From Clostridiales bacterium (GTDB taxonomy: Bacteria; Bacillota; Clostridia; Saccharofermentanales; Saccharofermentanaceae), in NCBI GenBank assembly GCA_017612755.1, contig JAGAFH010000237.1, positions 1 to 6,450 on the forward strand: a stretch of 6,450 nt of DNA. Reading direction: 5' to 3'. This document shows, in pieces, positions 1 to 5,696 of the stretch. Numbering within the stretch: the first letter of the stretch is position 1; the number at the start of each line of letters is the position of its first letter. The notes beneath the pieces were generated by a model that was not told the origin of the DNA, did no database searches, and saw only the letters and a list, made by a program, of their open reading frames with translations. The position numbers and the translations under genes are program-made.

Positions 1-598
1 ATCCGGAAAAAGAGTGATACTCACAGGAACAGACAACTACAGGGAAAAACTCTGCGGCAGGGAATTTCTTGTAAAAGCAGGCGCCTTCTTCCAGGTCAAT
101 ACGGACCAGGCAGAAAAGCTCTATAACGAGGCAGCAAAAGGAACAGAAAACGCAAATACCATCTGGGACCTTTACTGCGGCACCGGATCCGTAGGTCTTT
201 CCATCGTAAGGGAAGGACAGGAGCTTACAGGCATCGAGATCTCAGGCGAAGCCGTAGAGTCTGCCAAGATAAACGCAAAGCTTTCAAACATAGACAACGC
301 AAAGTTTATACTCAGGGACTTGACAAAGACAGATATCTCAAAGGAAGGTCTTCCCTCCCCTGACGCCGTCGTTATCGATCCTCCGAGAAAAGGATCCGAC
401 GTCAGGACCATAGGAAGCATAATAAAGAGCAGACCGGAAAACATAGTCTACATATCCTGCGACCCTGCCACCCTGGCCAGGGATCTGAAGCAGTTCCGGG
501 AAGCCTACAGGATCACGGGCGTGACTCCCGTAGATATGTTCCCCCAGACCAGCCATTGCGAGGTCGTAGTCTCGATGACGAAGGAGATACTGAAATGA
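1..598 (+). CDS. rlmD: 23S rRNA (uracil-C5)-methyltransferase, RlmD/RlmCD (TrmA/RumA) family, 3' part only
   Basis: This is the C-terminal catalytic domain of a SAM-dependent enzyme that makes 5-methyluridine in 23S rRNA; the 5' part lies before the window, and the first whole codon is at base 2. Visible motifs in order are FFQVN, the SAM-binding loop DLYCGTGSVGL (near 164-196), GIEI, DPPRKG, the nucleophile motif SCDPATLARD with its cysteine codon at 458-460, and FPQTSHCEVV with the general-base glutamate codon at 560-562. This motif set, including the Cys and the C-terminal Glu, is diagnostic of the RumA/TrmA family, and both catalytic residues are present, so the gene looks intact as far as it is visible. 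In Gram-positive bacteria one RlmCD enzyme can methylate both U747 and U1939 (E. coli numbering), so the exact target cannot be fixed here. The N-terminal TRAM domain and any Fe-S cysteines are outside the window. The stop codon overlaps the next ATG as ATGA, suggesting translational coupling. Confidence 0.93.
   Translation, partial: SGKRVILTGTDNYREKLCGREFLVKAGAFFQVNTDQAEKLYNEAAKGTENANTIWDLYCGTGSVGLSIVREGQELTGIEISGEAVESAKINAKLSNIDNAKFILRDLTKTDISKEGLPSPDAVVIDPPRKGSDVRTIGSIIKSRPENIVYISCDPATLARDLKQFREAYRITGVTPVDMFPQTSHCEVVVSMTKEILK
581..586 (+). promoter_or_regulatory. Ribosome binding site that sets the acyltransferase start
   Basis: AAGGAG lies 8 bases before the ATG at 595, inside the end of the rlmD-family gene. 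An in-frame ATG at 556 would give 13 more residues but has no comparable site and would overlap the upstream gene by 43 bases. This site therefore favours 595. Confidence 0.8.
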
Positions 599-1866
599 AG
601 ATCAAGACAAAGAACTTAAGCTACGAAGAAGTGATGAAGCTTCCCTCCTGGGAACACAAAAGACCGGAGAAGCCCTCTAAGTTCCTGGCAGTCGTGGGAC
701 GGATCGCTCTCGGAGGCGAGCTTAAGAAAGTAAACTTCACCTGCGAGAAAGTGGACATGGAAAAAGCCGGGGACGGTTCCTGGATGATCTTAATGAACCA
801 CTGCAGCTTTACGGATCTTTCCATCGCTTTCGAAGTACTTAAAGGACGTCCCTTCAGCATCGTCTGTACATCAGATGCCCTGGTGGGAAAAGAGTGGTTT
901 ATGAGAGCACTTGGAAATATCCCTACCCGTAAGTTTGTATCTGATATGACCCTTATCTCCGATATGGACCATGCCCTTAACCACAATAAGGCCAGCGTAC
1001 TTATGTATCCCGAAGCCGGATACTCCCTGGACGGAACAGGCACCAGGATCCCCAGAAGGATGGGCGTACTTTTAAAGAAGCTGAAGCACCCGGTAGTAAT
1101 GATCACCACCTTCGGCGCCTTTACCAGAGACCCTCTCTACAACAACCTTCAGAAAAGAGATGTTAATGTCTCCTGCCGCATGAAGTGTCTCTTTACTCCC
1201 GAAGAACTGGCCAACACAAAAGTCAGGGAGATAGACGAGGTCCTGGACAGGGAATTCACCTTCGACTACTTTAAGTGGCAGCAGGATAACAATATCGAGA
1301 TAGACGAACCTTTCAGGGCCGACGGCCTTAACAGGATACTCTACAAGTGCCCCCACTGCATGAGCGAAGGAAAGACCATTGGAAAAGGCATCACCCTGAC
1401 CTGCACCGGATGCGGCGCGGAGTACGAACTGGATACACTGGGAAGGCTCAAGGCCAAAAACGTAGAAAGCAGGTTCGACCACATTCCCGACTGGTTCGCC
1501 TGGGAGCGGGAACAGGTCAAGGAAGAACTGGAAAACGGGACATACTTACTTGACGTTCCCTGCGATATAGCTATACTCAAAGATTCAAAAGCACTCTATA
1601 TGGTGGGCACCGGAAGGCTCCGTCACGATATAAACGGATTCGTTCTGGACGGTTGCGACGGAAAGCTTCACTACGAGCAGTCCCCGGGAGCTTCCTACAG
1701 CGTCAACTCGGATTACTTCTGGTATGAGATCGGAGATATCGTTTCCATCGGAACCAACGACTGTCTCTACTACTGCTTCCCCAAGGAAGGCGACATCGTG
1801 GCCAAGACGAGGATCGCCGCAGAGGAGCTCTACAAGATATCCAAGGGCAAAGGCTCATCGGAATAA
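595..1866 (+). CDS. PlsC-like lysophospholipid/glycerolipid acyltransferase with zinc ribbon and C-terminal extension
   Basis: The 423-residue protein has an N-terminal LPLAT/PlsC-type acyltransferase domain (about 60-200). Motif I is NHCSFTD, the HX4D catalytic pair H69/D74. Motif II is GNIPTR (107-112). Motif III is YPEAGYS (138-144), and a motif IV-like HPVVMI follows at 165-170. Such enzymes transfer acyl chains from acyl-ACP or acyl-CoA to lysophosphatidate or related acceptors at the inner face of the membrane. A four-cysteine zinc ribbon follows: C252/C255 in CPHC and C270/C273 in CTGC. A further 150 residues rich in aromatic residues run to the end. At 423 residues it is much longer than the usual 200-250 of PlsC, and the EGTRS motif is changed to EAGYS. 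I recall similar long, zinc-ribbon proteins from Lachnospiraceae annotated only as acyltransferases, so the acceptor is unknown. No clear transmembrane helix is visible. The ATG overlaps the upstream stop, and the next gene begins 13 bases downstream. Confidence 0.88.
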   Translation: MKIKTKNLSYEEVMKLPSWEHKRPEKPSKFLAVVGRIALGGELKKVNFTCEKVDMEKAGDGSWMILMNHCSFTDLSIAFEVLKGRPFSIVCTSDALVGKEWFMRALGNIPTRKFVSDMTLISDMDHALNHNKASVLMYPEAGYSLDGTGTRIPRRMGVLLKKLKHPVVMITTFGAFTRDPLYNNLQKRDVNVSCRMKCLFTPEELANTKVREIDEVLDREFTFDYFKWQQDNNIEIDEPFRADGLNRILYKCPHCMSEGKTIGKGITLTCTGCGAEYELDTLGRLKAKNVESRFDHIPDWFAWEREQVKEELENGTYLLDVPCDIAILKDSKALYMVGTGRLRHDINGFVLDGCDGKLHYEQSPGASYSVNSDYFWYEIGDIVSIGTNDCLYYCFPKEGDIVAKTRIAAEELYKISKGKGSSE

Positions 1867-1870
1867 AAGC

Positions 1871-1874
1871 GAGG
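1871..1874 (+). promoter_or_regulatory. Ribosome binding site that sets the GGDEF protein start
   Basis: GAGG lies 5 bases before the ATG at 1880, just after the acyltransferase stop. The frame stays open upstream to an ATG at 1724, but that extension lies in the acyltransferase gene and encodes an Arg/Ser/Pro-rich sequence with no resemblance to a membrane-protein N-terminus. The start at 1880 is preferred. Confidence 0.7.
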
Positions 1875-1879
1875 TTCAG

Positions 1880-2968
1880 ATGGAAATTCTAAAGACTATC
1901 CGCAACTACTTTTTTTACAGCGGGATCGAAAAAGACGAATATAACGCCGTCAAGAAAGATGCATATGTTTCCAACTACGAAGTGTGGCGCATCCTTCACT
2001 TCCTGATGGTGGCTGCATTTGCATTTCTTTATATAAGTACTTTCTTTAATGACATGCTCAAGTCAAACAGCCTGTTCTATCTTATAGGTCTCGTATATTC
2101 AGTAGCCGTAATATGCATCTTCCTTGTGATCAAAAAGGATTCTCTTATCGGACAGCTGATCATTTACCTGTCCATTTCACTTCTGTTCGTATTCTCCTGC
2201 CTGATCACCCAGAACAAACCGGATATCCCTGCCACCACGTTCATCGTATTCCTTCTCATATCTCCCATGTCCATGATCGACAAGCCTTTCTTCATGACTA
2301 TTGAACTCTGCGCAGCCTCTGCCGTATTCCTTATCTGGATGTATAACGTAAAGCCCGCTGACATCTGGGAGATGGACATGATCAATGTAGTCATCTTCAC
2401 CCTGGTAGGAATAGTCCTTAACATAATCGCCAATTCCATCCGCATCAGGGAATTCGTCTTAACGAGAAAGATCAATATCCAGAAAGATACGGACGAACTT
2501 ACAGGCCTTAAGAACAAAGGAGCCCTCACGAGGGAGATCAATAAGGTCTTAGCAGACGAAGATACAGACAAGGGCATCATGTTCCTCCTTGATGTGGACC
2601 GCTTCAAATCCATAAACGACACCTATGGTCACGACGTGGGAGACGAAGTGATCTGCCAGCTGGGAAGGACCCTTGGAAAGCTGTTCACGGGAAACGAGAT
2701 CGCCGGCCGTTTCGGAGGAGATGAATTCATCATCTTCATCAGGGATACTGATGACAGGAACGAAGCAAAAAAGATCGCTGATAAGATCGTAAAGAGCGCA
2801 TCGGAAAACATCACGCTTCCCGACAGGGACAAAAAGGTAAGCGTAAGCATAGGAGCCGCCATCTACGACGGCCGCGAAAAGAATTATTCCGATATCTTCA
2901 GAAAAGCAGACAAAGCGCTTTACAGATCAAAGGCAGATGAGGAGACCAGATTCTGTATCTGTGAGTAA
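1880..2968 (+). CDS. Membrane-bound diguanylate cyclase (six predicted transmembrane segments plus GGDEF)
   Basis: The 362-residue protein would make cyclic di-GMP from two GTP. After about 37 cytoplasmic residues, six hydrophobic segments are visible near 38-56, 66-84, 91-109, 117-132, 136-155 and 167-186, forming a sensor region I cannot assign to a named family. A short linker leads to a GGDEF domain (about 200-355). It has the entry motif DELTGL (205-210) and DVDRFKSIND, with metal ligand D238 and guanine contact N246. D255 (in HDVGD) and an intact GGDEF at 279-283 complete the active site. The C-terminal ADKALYRSK segment is also typical. These residues match those of active cyclases such as PleD. 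The inhibitory I-site (RxxD, ending six residues before the GGDEF) is not conserved: the aligned residues are TGNE (270-273), so allosteric product inhibition is probably absent. There is no EAL or HD-GYP domain. The gene follows the acyltransferase by 13 bases and precedes a methyltransferase by 23, so it is probably cotranscribed with both. Confidence 0.92.
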   Translation: MEILKTIRNYFFYSGIEKDEYNAVKKDAYVSNYEVWRILHFLMVAAFAFLYISTFFNDMLKSNSLFYLIGLVYSVAVICIFLVIKKDSLIGQLIIYLSISLLFVFSCLITQNKPDIPATTFIVFLLISPMSMIDKPFFMTIELCAASAVFLIWMYNVKPADIWEMDMINVVIFTLVGIVLNIIANSIRIREFVLTRKINIQKDTDELTGLKNKGALTREINKVLADEDTDKGIMFLLDVDRFKSINDTYGHDVGDEVICQLGRTLGKLFTGNEIAGRFGGDEFIIFIRDTDDRNEAKKIADKIVKSASENITLPDRDKKVSVSIGAAIYDGREKNYSDIFRKADKALYRSKADEETRFCICE

Positions 2969-2991
2969 CAGGTCCGAAAGGAGCACCTATC

Positions 2992-3780
2992 ATGATCACC
3001 GATAAAAGAATAGATTCAGGCAAAGCATTCGACTGGGGAAAGACATCGAAAGAATATGCGAAGTTCAGGGACATCTACCCGGAAGAGTTCTATAGGAAAG
3101 TGGCCGACAGAGGGCTCTGCATAAAAGGACAGAATGTCCTGGACCTGGGCACCGGAACAGGAGTCCTTCCCAGGAACATGTACCACTACGGAGCAAAGTG
3201 GACAGGAACGGATATCTCTCCCGAGCAGATCGAACAGGCTAAGAGAATGGCATCAGAAGAAGGAAAGGATATCGACTTCTTCACCGCATCAGCAGAAGAG
3301 ATCGATTTCCCCGACAACACTTTCGATGTCCTTACAGCCTGCCAGTGCTTCTGGTATTTCGACCATGAGAAAGTGATGCCGGAGTTCTCCCGGATCCTCA
3401 AGAAGGACGGAAGGCTCGTTATCCTTTTCATGGCATGGCTTCCCTTCGAAGATAAGATAGCGGGAGCAAGCGAAGAGCTGGTCCTTAAGTACAGCCCTAA
3501 CTGGTCAGGAGCAAGGGAAACAAAACACCCTATCTTTATCCCTGAAGTATGCTACGACTATTTTGATATGGAATACCACGAAGAATACGATCTTAAGGTC
3601 CCCTTCACAAAAGAGACCTGGCACGGCAGGATGTTCGCCTGCAGAGGAGTAGGAGCATCCTTAAACGAGGAAGAGATCAAAGCATGGGACAAGGAACACA
3701 GAGAGCTTCTGGACAGGATAGCTCCCGACAGGTTCAACGTGCTCCACTATGGCGCCATTGCTGTCCTTAAAAAGAAGTAG
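2992..3780 (+). CDS. Class I SAM-dependent methyltransferase, substrate unknown
   Basis: The 262-residue protein has a Rossmann-type methyltransferase fold of the Methyltransf_11/25 kind in its first half. Motif I is VLDLGTGTG (49-57). The acidic ribose-binding residue is D74 in TGTDIS at the end of strand 2. The adenine-contact region ASAEEIDFPDNTFDVL runs from 99 to 114. A motif around ILKKDGRLVI (135-144) marks the strand 4-5 region. The C-terminal half (about 150-262) is rich in aromatic and acidic residues and probably supplies the acceptor site. I cannot name the substrate; small-molecule, cofactor, tRNA or protein targets all remain possible. AAAGGAG at 2977-2983, 8 bases before the ATG, supports the start. 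It is the last gene of the tightly spaced 1-3780 unit. No hairpin terminator is visible in the 65 bases that follow. Confidence 0.9.
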   Translation: MITDKRIDSGKAFDWGKTSKEYAKFRDIYPEEFYRKVADRGLCIKGQNVLDLGTGTGVLPRNMYHYGAKWTGTDISPEQIEQAKRMASEEGKDIDFFTASAEEIDFPDNTFDVLTACQCFWYFDHEKVMPEFSRILKKDGRLVILFMAWLPFEDKIAGASEELVLKYSPNWSGARETKHPIFIPEVCYDYFDMEYHEEYDLKVPFTKETWHGRMFACRGVGASLNEEEIKAWDKEHRELLDRIAPDRFNVLHYGAIAVLKKK

Positions 3781-3845
3781 CAACCTTTTCTTCCGGGATC
3801 CGTGTATATAAGTGAAAGCAATACACCTTAGCCGGAGGGAATAGT

Positions 3846-4247
3846 ATGAAAAAGACAATTACTCTCATCATAGTAACAATGATGTGCATCTCTTTTCTTG
3901 CTGCCTGCAAAAAAGAAGAAAAGACCACACTCCCTGAAGCGCCCGCTGAAACAGCCGCAACATCCGAAGCCGATCCTGATACGGATGAGCATAACCGTCA
4001 GGTATTTGCCGAAGCAATGGGTTGGGACGAAGATACAACTAAACTACAGTATTACATCGGCATCTGTAATACCATCGATACAGGTAAGATACAGTCTGCC
4101 GTACCCGGTCAGGAAAGTGTGGATAAGATCATCGATGTGGTCTCTGAAGATGGTACCAATTACAGGTTCTATCTCTCCGGCAGCGATTCCATAATGGCTG
4201 TTAAGAACGTGGATACCGGCGACTGGCCTGTAATGTCATACGCTTAA
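3846..4247 (+). CDS. Small predicted lipoprotein of unknown function
   Basis: The 133-residue protein begins with a type II signal peptide: KK at 2-3, a hydrophobic core (about 5-18) and the lipobox LAAC with the modified cysteine at C21. The mature protein should be anchored to the outer face of the membrane. After C21 come a short lysine/glutamate stretch and a Pro/Ala/Glu/Thr-rich linker (about 28-50) typical of surface tethers. A folded domain of about 80 residues follows, ending in a segment with alternating hydrophobic residues that looks like beta strands (about 98-131, with NYRFYL and SIMAVKN). It resembles small secreted beta-rich domains only in a general way, and I recognise no family. 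GGAGG at 3834-3838, 7 bases before the ATG, is a strong ribosome site. It is separated from its neighbours by 65 and 41 bases and is probably a single-gene unit. Confidence 0.85.
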   Translation: MKKTITLIIVTMMCISFLAACKKEEKTTLPEAPAETAATSEADPDTDEHNRQVFAEAMGWDEDTTKLQYYIGICNTIDTGKIQSAVPGQESVDKIIDVVSEDGTNYRFYLSGSDSIMAVKNVDTGDWPVMSYA

Positions 4248-4253
4248 TAATTA

Positions 4254-4282
4254 TCGACAGATCCTGCCACCTCGGATAAAAT
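4254..4282 (+). promoter_or_regulatory. Sigma-70-type promoter for the DinB-like gene
   Basis: The -35 hexamer TCGACA (4254-4259) matches TTGACA at five of six bases. A 17-base spacer follows, then TAAAAT (4277-4282), which matches TATAAT at five of six. The expected transcription start, 6-8 bases beyond the -10 box, falls at about 4288-4290, on the ATG of the next gene at 4289. No ribosome binding site lies before that ATG. The assignment comes from consensus matching only. Confidence 0.55.
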
Positions 4283-4288
4283 AGATAC

Positions 4289-4948
4289 ATGAATAAAGAG
4301 TGGTCAGAACAGAATAAAAAGATGCAGGATCTTATCAAAAAGAGGGATACCTTTGATGAAGGTATTTCCTCTTTAGTAGTCCTCAGGGACCAGCTTTACG
4401 ATACTATCTGTTCTTTCAGGGAAGATCTGTCTAAAGAAGACTTCAGCGCGATACCATTTATAAACAGCGACGGCTACCACAGTAAGACCATCGCCTATTC
4501 CCTCTGGCACATCTTCCGTATAGAGGATATCGTTGCCCATACCCTCATAAAGGGAGATGACCAGGTGTTTTTCGAACAGGGATATCAGAAACGGACAGGC
4601 TCACCCATCATCACGACCGGCAACGAACTCGTAAAACAGGAGATCTCCGACTTCTCGGAAAAGCTGGATCTTGATGAACTCTACTCTTATATCGCTGATG
4701 TCAGATCAAGTACGGAGGATATCCTCCGCTCCATGTCTTTTGAAGACCTGAAAAAGAAGATATCCGGTGAGAGGCGCGAAGCCCTGACCTCCCTAAACGT
4801 AGTAAGTACTGACGAGAGCGCTATATGGCTCATCGACTACTGGTGCAACAAGGACATCAGGGGACTTATACAGATGCCCTTCTCACGTCACTGGATCATG
4901 CATATAGAAGCATGCCTGCGAATAAAGAAAAAACTCGCAAGACAATAA
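4289..4948 (+). CDS. DinB/YfiT-like four-helix-bundle protein, putative metal-dependent enzyme
   Basis: The 219-residue protein looks all-helical. The segment YHSKTIAYSLWHIFRIED (63-80) contains H74 in the WHxxRxED context typical of helix 2 of the DinB superfamily. The C-terminal SRHWIMHIEA (199-208) supplies the HxxxH pair H201/H205. Together these fit the three-histidine metal site of DinB/YfiT proteins, a group including bacillithiol- or mycothiol-dependent transferases and stress proteins of unknown activity. This family is unrelated to E. coli DNA polymerase IV, also called DinB. It is longer than the usual 150-170 residues, with a charged N-terminal extension and a central insertion (about 95-165). 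The start at 4289 has no Shine-Dalgarno sequence but sits where the promoter at 4254-4282 should start transcription. The next in-frame ATG (4322) also lacks a good ribosome site. The exact reaction is unknown. Confidence 0.75.
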   Translation: MNKEWSEQNKKMQDLIKKRDTFDEGISSLVVLRDQLYDTICSFREDLSKEDFSAIPFINSDGYHSKTIAYSLWHIFRIEDIVAHTLIKGDDQVFFEQGYQKRTGSPIITTGNELVKQEISDFSEKLDLDELYSYIADVRSSTEDILRSMSFEDLKKKISGERREALTSLNVVSTDESAIWLIDYWCNKDIRGLIQMPFSRHWIMHIEACLRIKKKLARQ

Positions 4949-4970
4949 TATAAACCTCTAAAAAGTATAA

Positions 4971-4992
4971 TTGTGTTTCTGTTGTGTTGCAG
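4971..4992 (+). repeat. 11-base tandem direct repeat beside the toxin-antitoxin promoter
   Basis: Two adjacent 11-base units, TTGTGTTTCTG (4971-4981) and TTGTGTTGCAG (4982-4992), match at 9 of 11 positions. The second unit ends in the -35 hexamer. A period of one helical turn places both copies on the same DNA face, which would suit an operator for the antitoxin or the complex, but this role is inferred. Confidence 0.5.
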
Positions 4993-5015
4993 ATCGCGTT
5001 ACATCCATATATAAT
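4987..5015 (+). promoter_or_regulatory. Promoter of the toxin-antitoxin operon
   Basis: TTGCAG (4987-4992), a 17-base spacer and a perfect TATAAT (5010-5015) form a sigma-70-type promoter. The start is expected near 5022, leaving a leader of about 28 bases before the antitoxin ATG. It lies in the 101-base gap 4949-5049, the largest gap in the window. That gap also holds the tandem repeat and a short ATATA/TATAT dyad around the -10 box, but no hairpin terminator for the gene upstream. Confidence 0.65.
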
Positions 5016-5049
5016 CTGACTATATCATTCAGAGATGGGGTGACGAAGG

Positions 5050-5349
5050 ATGGCAGTAAAGACAGCAAATGTAAATACAAGGATCCAGTCAGAGATAAAA
5101 GAGCAGGCCGAGGGCATTTTAGACCGGCTTGGTATTCCCCGCTCTGTTGCGATCGACATCTTTTACAGGCAGATAATCGCACATAACGGGATCCCTTTTC
5201 CTCTTACACTTCCAATCGAGTACAGTTCCCGTAAAGATCTTTCCGATATTCAATTTGATCGGATGATGGCTACAGGTCTCGATCAGGCAAAAAATGACGA
5301 TTCCTTTGATGTTGACGAAGTATTCAGCGAACTTGAAAAGAGCCTATGA
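5050..5349 (+). CDS. Type II antitoxin, RelB/DinJ family
   Basis: The 99-residue protein matches the DinJ/RelB pattern. An N-terminal ribbon-helix-helix DNA-binding part (about 5-50) has the beta strand TANVNTRIQ, then SEIKEQAEGILDRLGI and the second helix SVAIDIFYRQIIAHNGIPF. This is followed by a proline-rich turn and an acidic C-terminal tail (about 78-99, DSFDVDEVFSELEKSL) of the kind that wraps and inhibits the toxin. Such antitoxins dimerise, block the toxin and repress their own operon, with the toxin as co-repressor. GGGGTGA at 5037-5043, 6 bases before the ATG, is the ribosome site. The last four bases overlap the toxin start as ATGA, so the two are translationally coupled in the usual antitoxin-first order. 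Confidence 0.93.
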   Translation: MAVKTANVNTRIQSEIKEQAEGILDRLGIPRSVAIDIFYRQIIAHNGIPFPLTLPIEYSSRKDLSDIQFDRMMATGLDQAKNDDSFDVDEVFSELEKSL

Positions 5350-5678
5350 AAACTTATTCTGTAAGGATAACAAGGCAGGCCCGCGACCAACTTTTCTCTA
5401 TCAAATCATATATAACAAACGAACTGGCAGCGCCCAAGGCAGCTTCCAATACTATAGCTATTTTAAAAAAGGAAATAAAAAGTCTGTCGCAGATGCCTGA
5501 ACGAATAAAACTGACTGATGAAGAACCTTGGCGCAGCGAAGGTATCAGGGTTATGTGTGTTAAGAACTATTATGTTTATTTTTGGATAGATGAAGATAAT
5601 CGAAGAGTCCAGATAACTGCCGTGATCTATGCCGCAAGAGATCAGGCAGCACAGCTGGAATTGATGAAAATAGAATAA
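5346..5678 (+). CDS. Type II toxin, RelE/ParE superfamily
   Basis: The 110-residue basic protein has the RelE/ParE fold signature. The N-terminal strand YSVRITRQARDQL leads into two helices (about 11-50). The PERIKL/EEPWRSEGIRVM segment (51-70) and the strands NYYVYFWID (74-82) and RVQITAVIYAARD (87-99) follow. It probably arrests growth unless held by the antitoxin, either by cutting mRNA on the ribosome (RelE type) or by poisoning gyrase (ParE type); the sequence does not decide which. Basic and tyrosine residues that could serve catalysis include R63, R68, Y95 and R98. There is no histidine anywhere, so the YafQ His-based active site, the usual partner activity of E. coli DinJ, is absent. 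Its ribosome site (AAAAGAG, 5336-5342) is weak and close, consistent with coupling to the antitoxin. The gene is AT-rich compared with the start of the window (about 40% GC over 5341-5680). Confidence 0.9.
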   Translation: MKTYSVRITRQARDQLFSIKSYITNELAAPKAASNTIAILKKEIKSLSQMPERIKLTDEEPWRSEGIRVMCVKNYYVYFWIDEDNRRVQITAVIYAARDQAAQLELMKIE

Positions 5679-5696
5679 AGATCTTAGGAGACAGTT

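Noticed and set aside
621..1482. Long minus-strand open frames opposite the acyltransferase
   Set aside because: They lie wholly within a gene with clear motifs, show no domain features and are explained by its codon composition.
1724..1879. Upstream extension of the GGDEF protein
   Set aside because: It overlaps the acyltransferase gene in another frame, is Arg/Ser/Pro-rich, and a ribosome site directly precedes the ATG at 1880.
3773..3796. A-rich then T-rich stretch after the methyltransferase as a terminator
   Set aside because: Only about five base pairs could form, with no GC-rich stem and no clean U tract.
3805..3812. TATATAAG before the lipoprotein gene as a -10 box
   Set aside because: No acceptable -35 hexamer lies 16-18 bases upstream and there is no extended -10 TG, so the promoter for this gene is not supported.
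4966..4971. A second TATAAT after the DinB-like gene
   Set aside because: The hexamer is perfect, but the sequence 16-18 bases upstream has no TTG-like -35; the TATAAT at 5010 is better placed and paired.
4990..5018. CAGAT-N19-ATCTG inverted repeat across the toxin-antitoxin promoter
   Set aside because: The arms are only five bases long with a long spacer, which is expected often by chance.
5035..5043. ATG-GGG-TGA minimal reading frame over the antitoxin ribosome site
   Set aside because: It has no ribosome site of its own and its bases are explained by the Shine-Dalgarno sequence.
4248..5049. SOS (LexA/DinR) box near the DinB-like or toxin-antitoxin genes
   Set aside because: No GAAC-N4-GTTC-like sequence is present in either intergenic region, so names of the Din type should not be read as evidence of SOS control.
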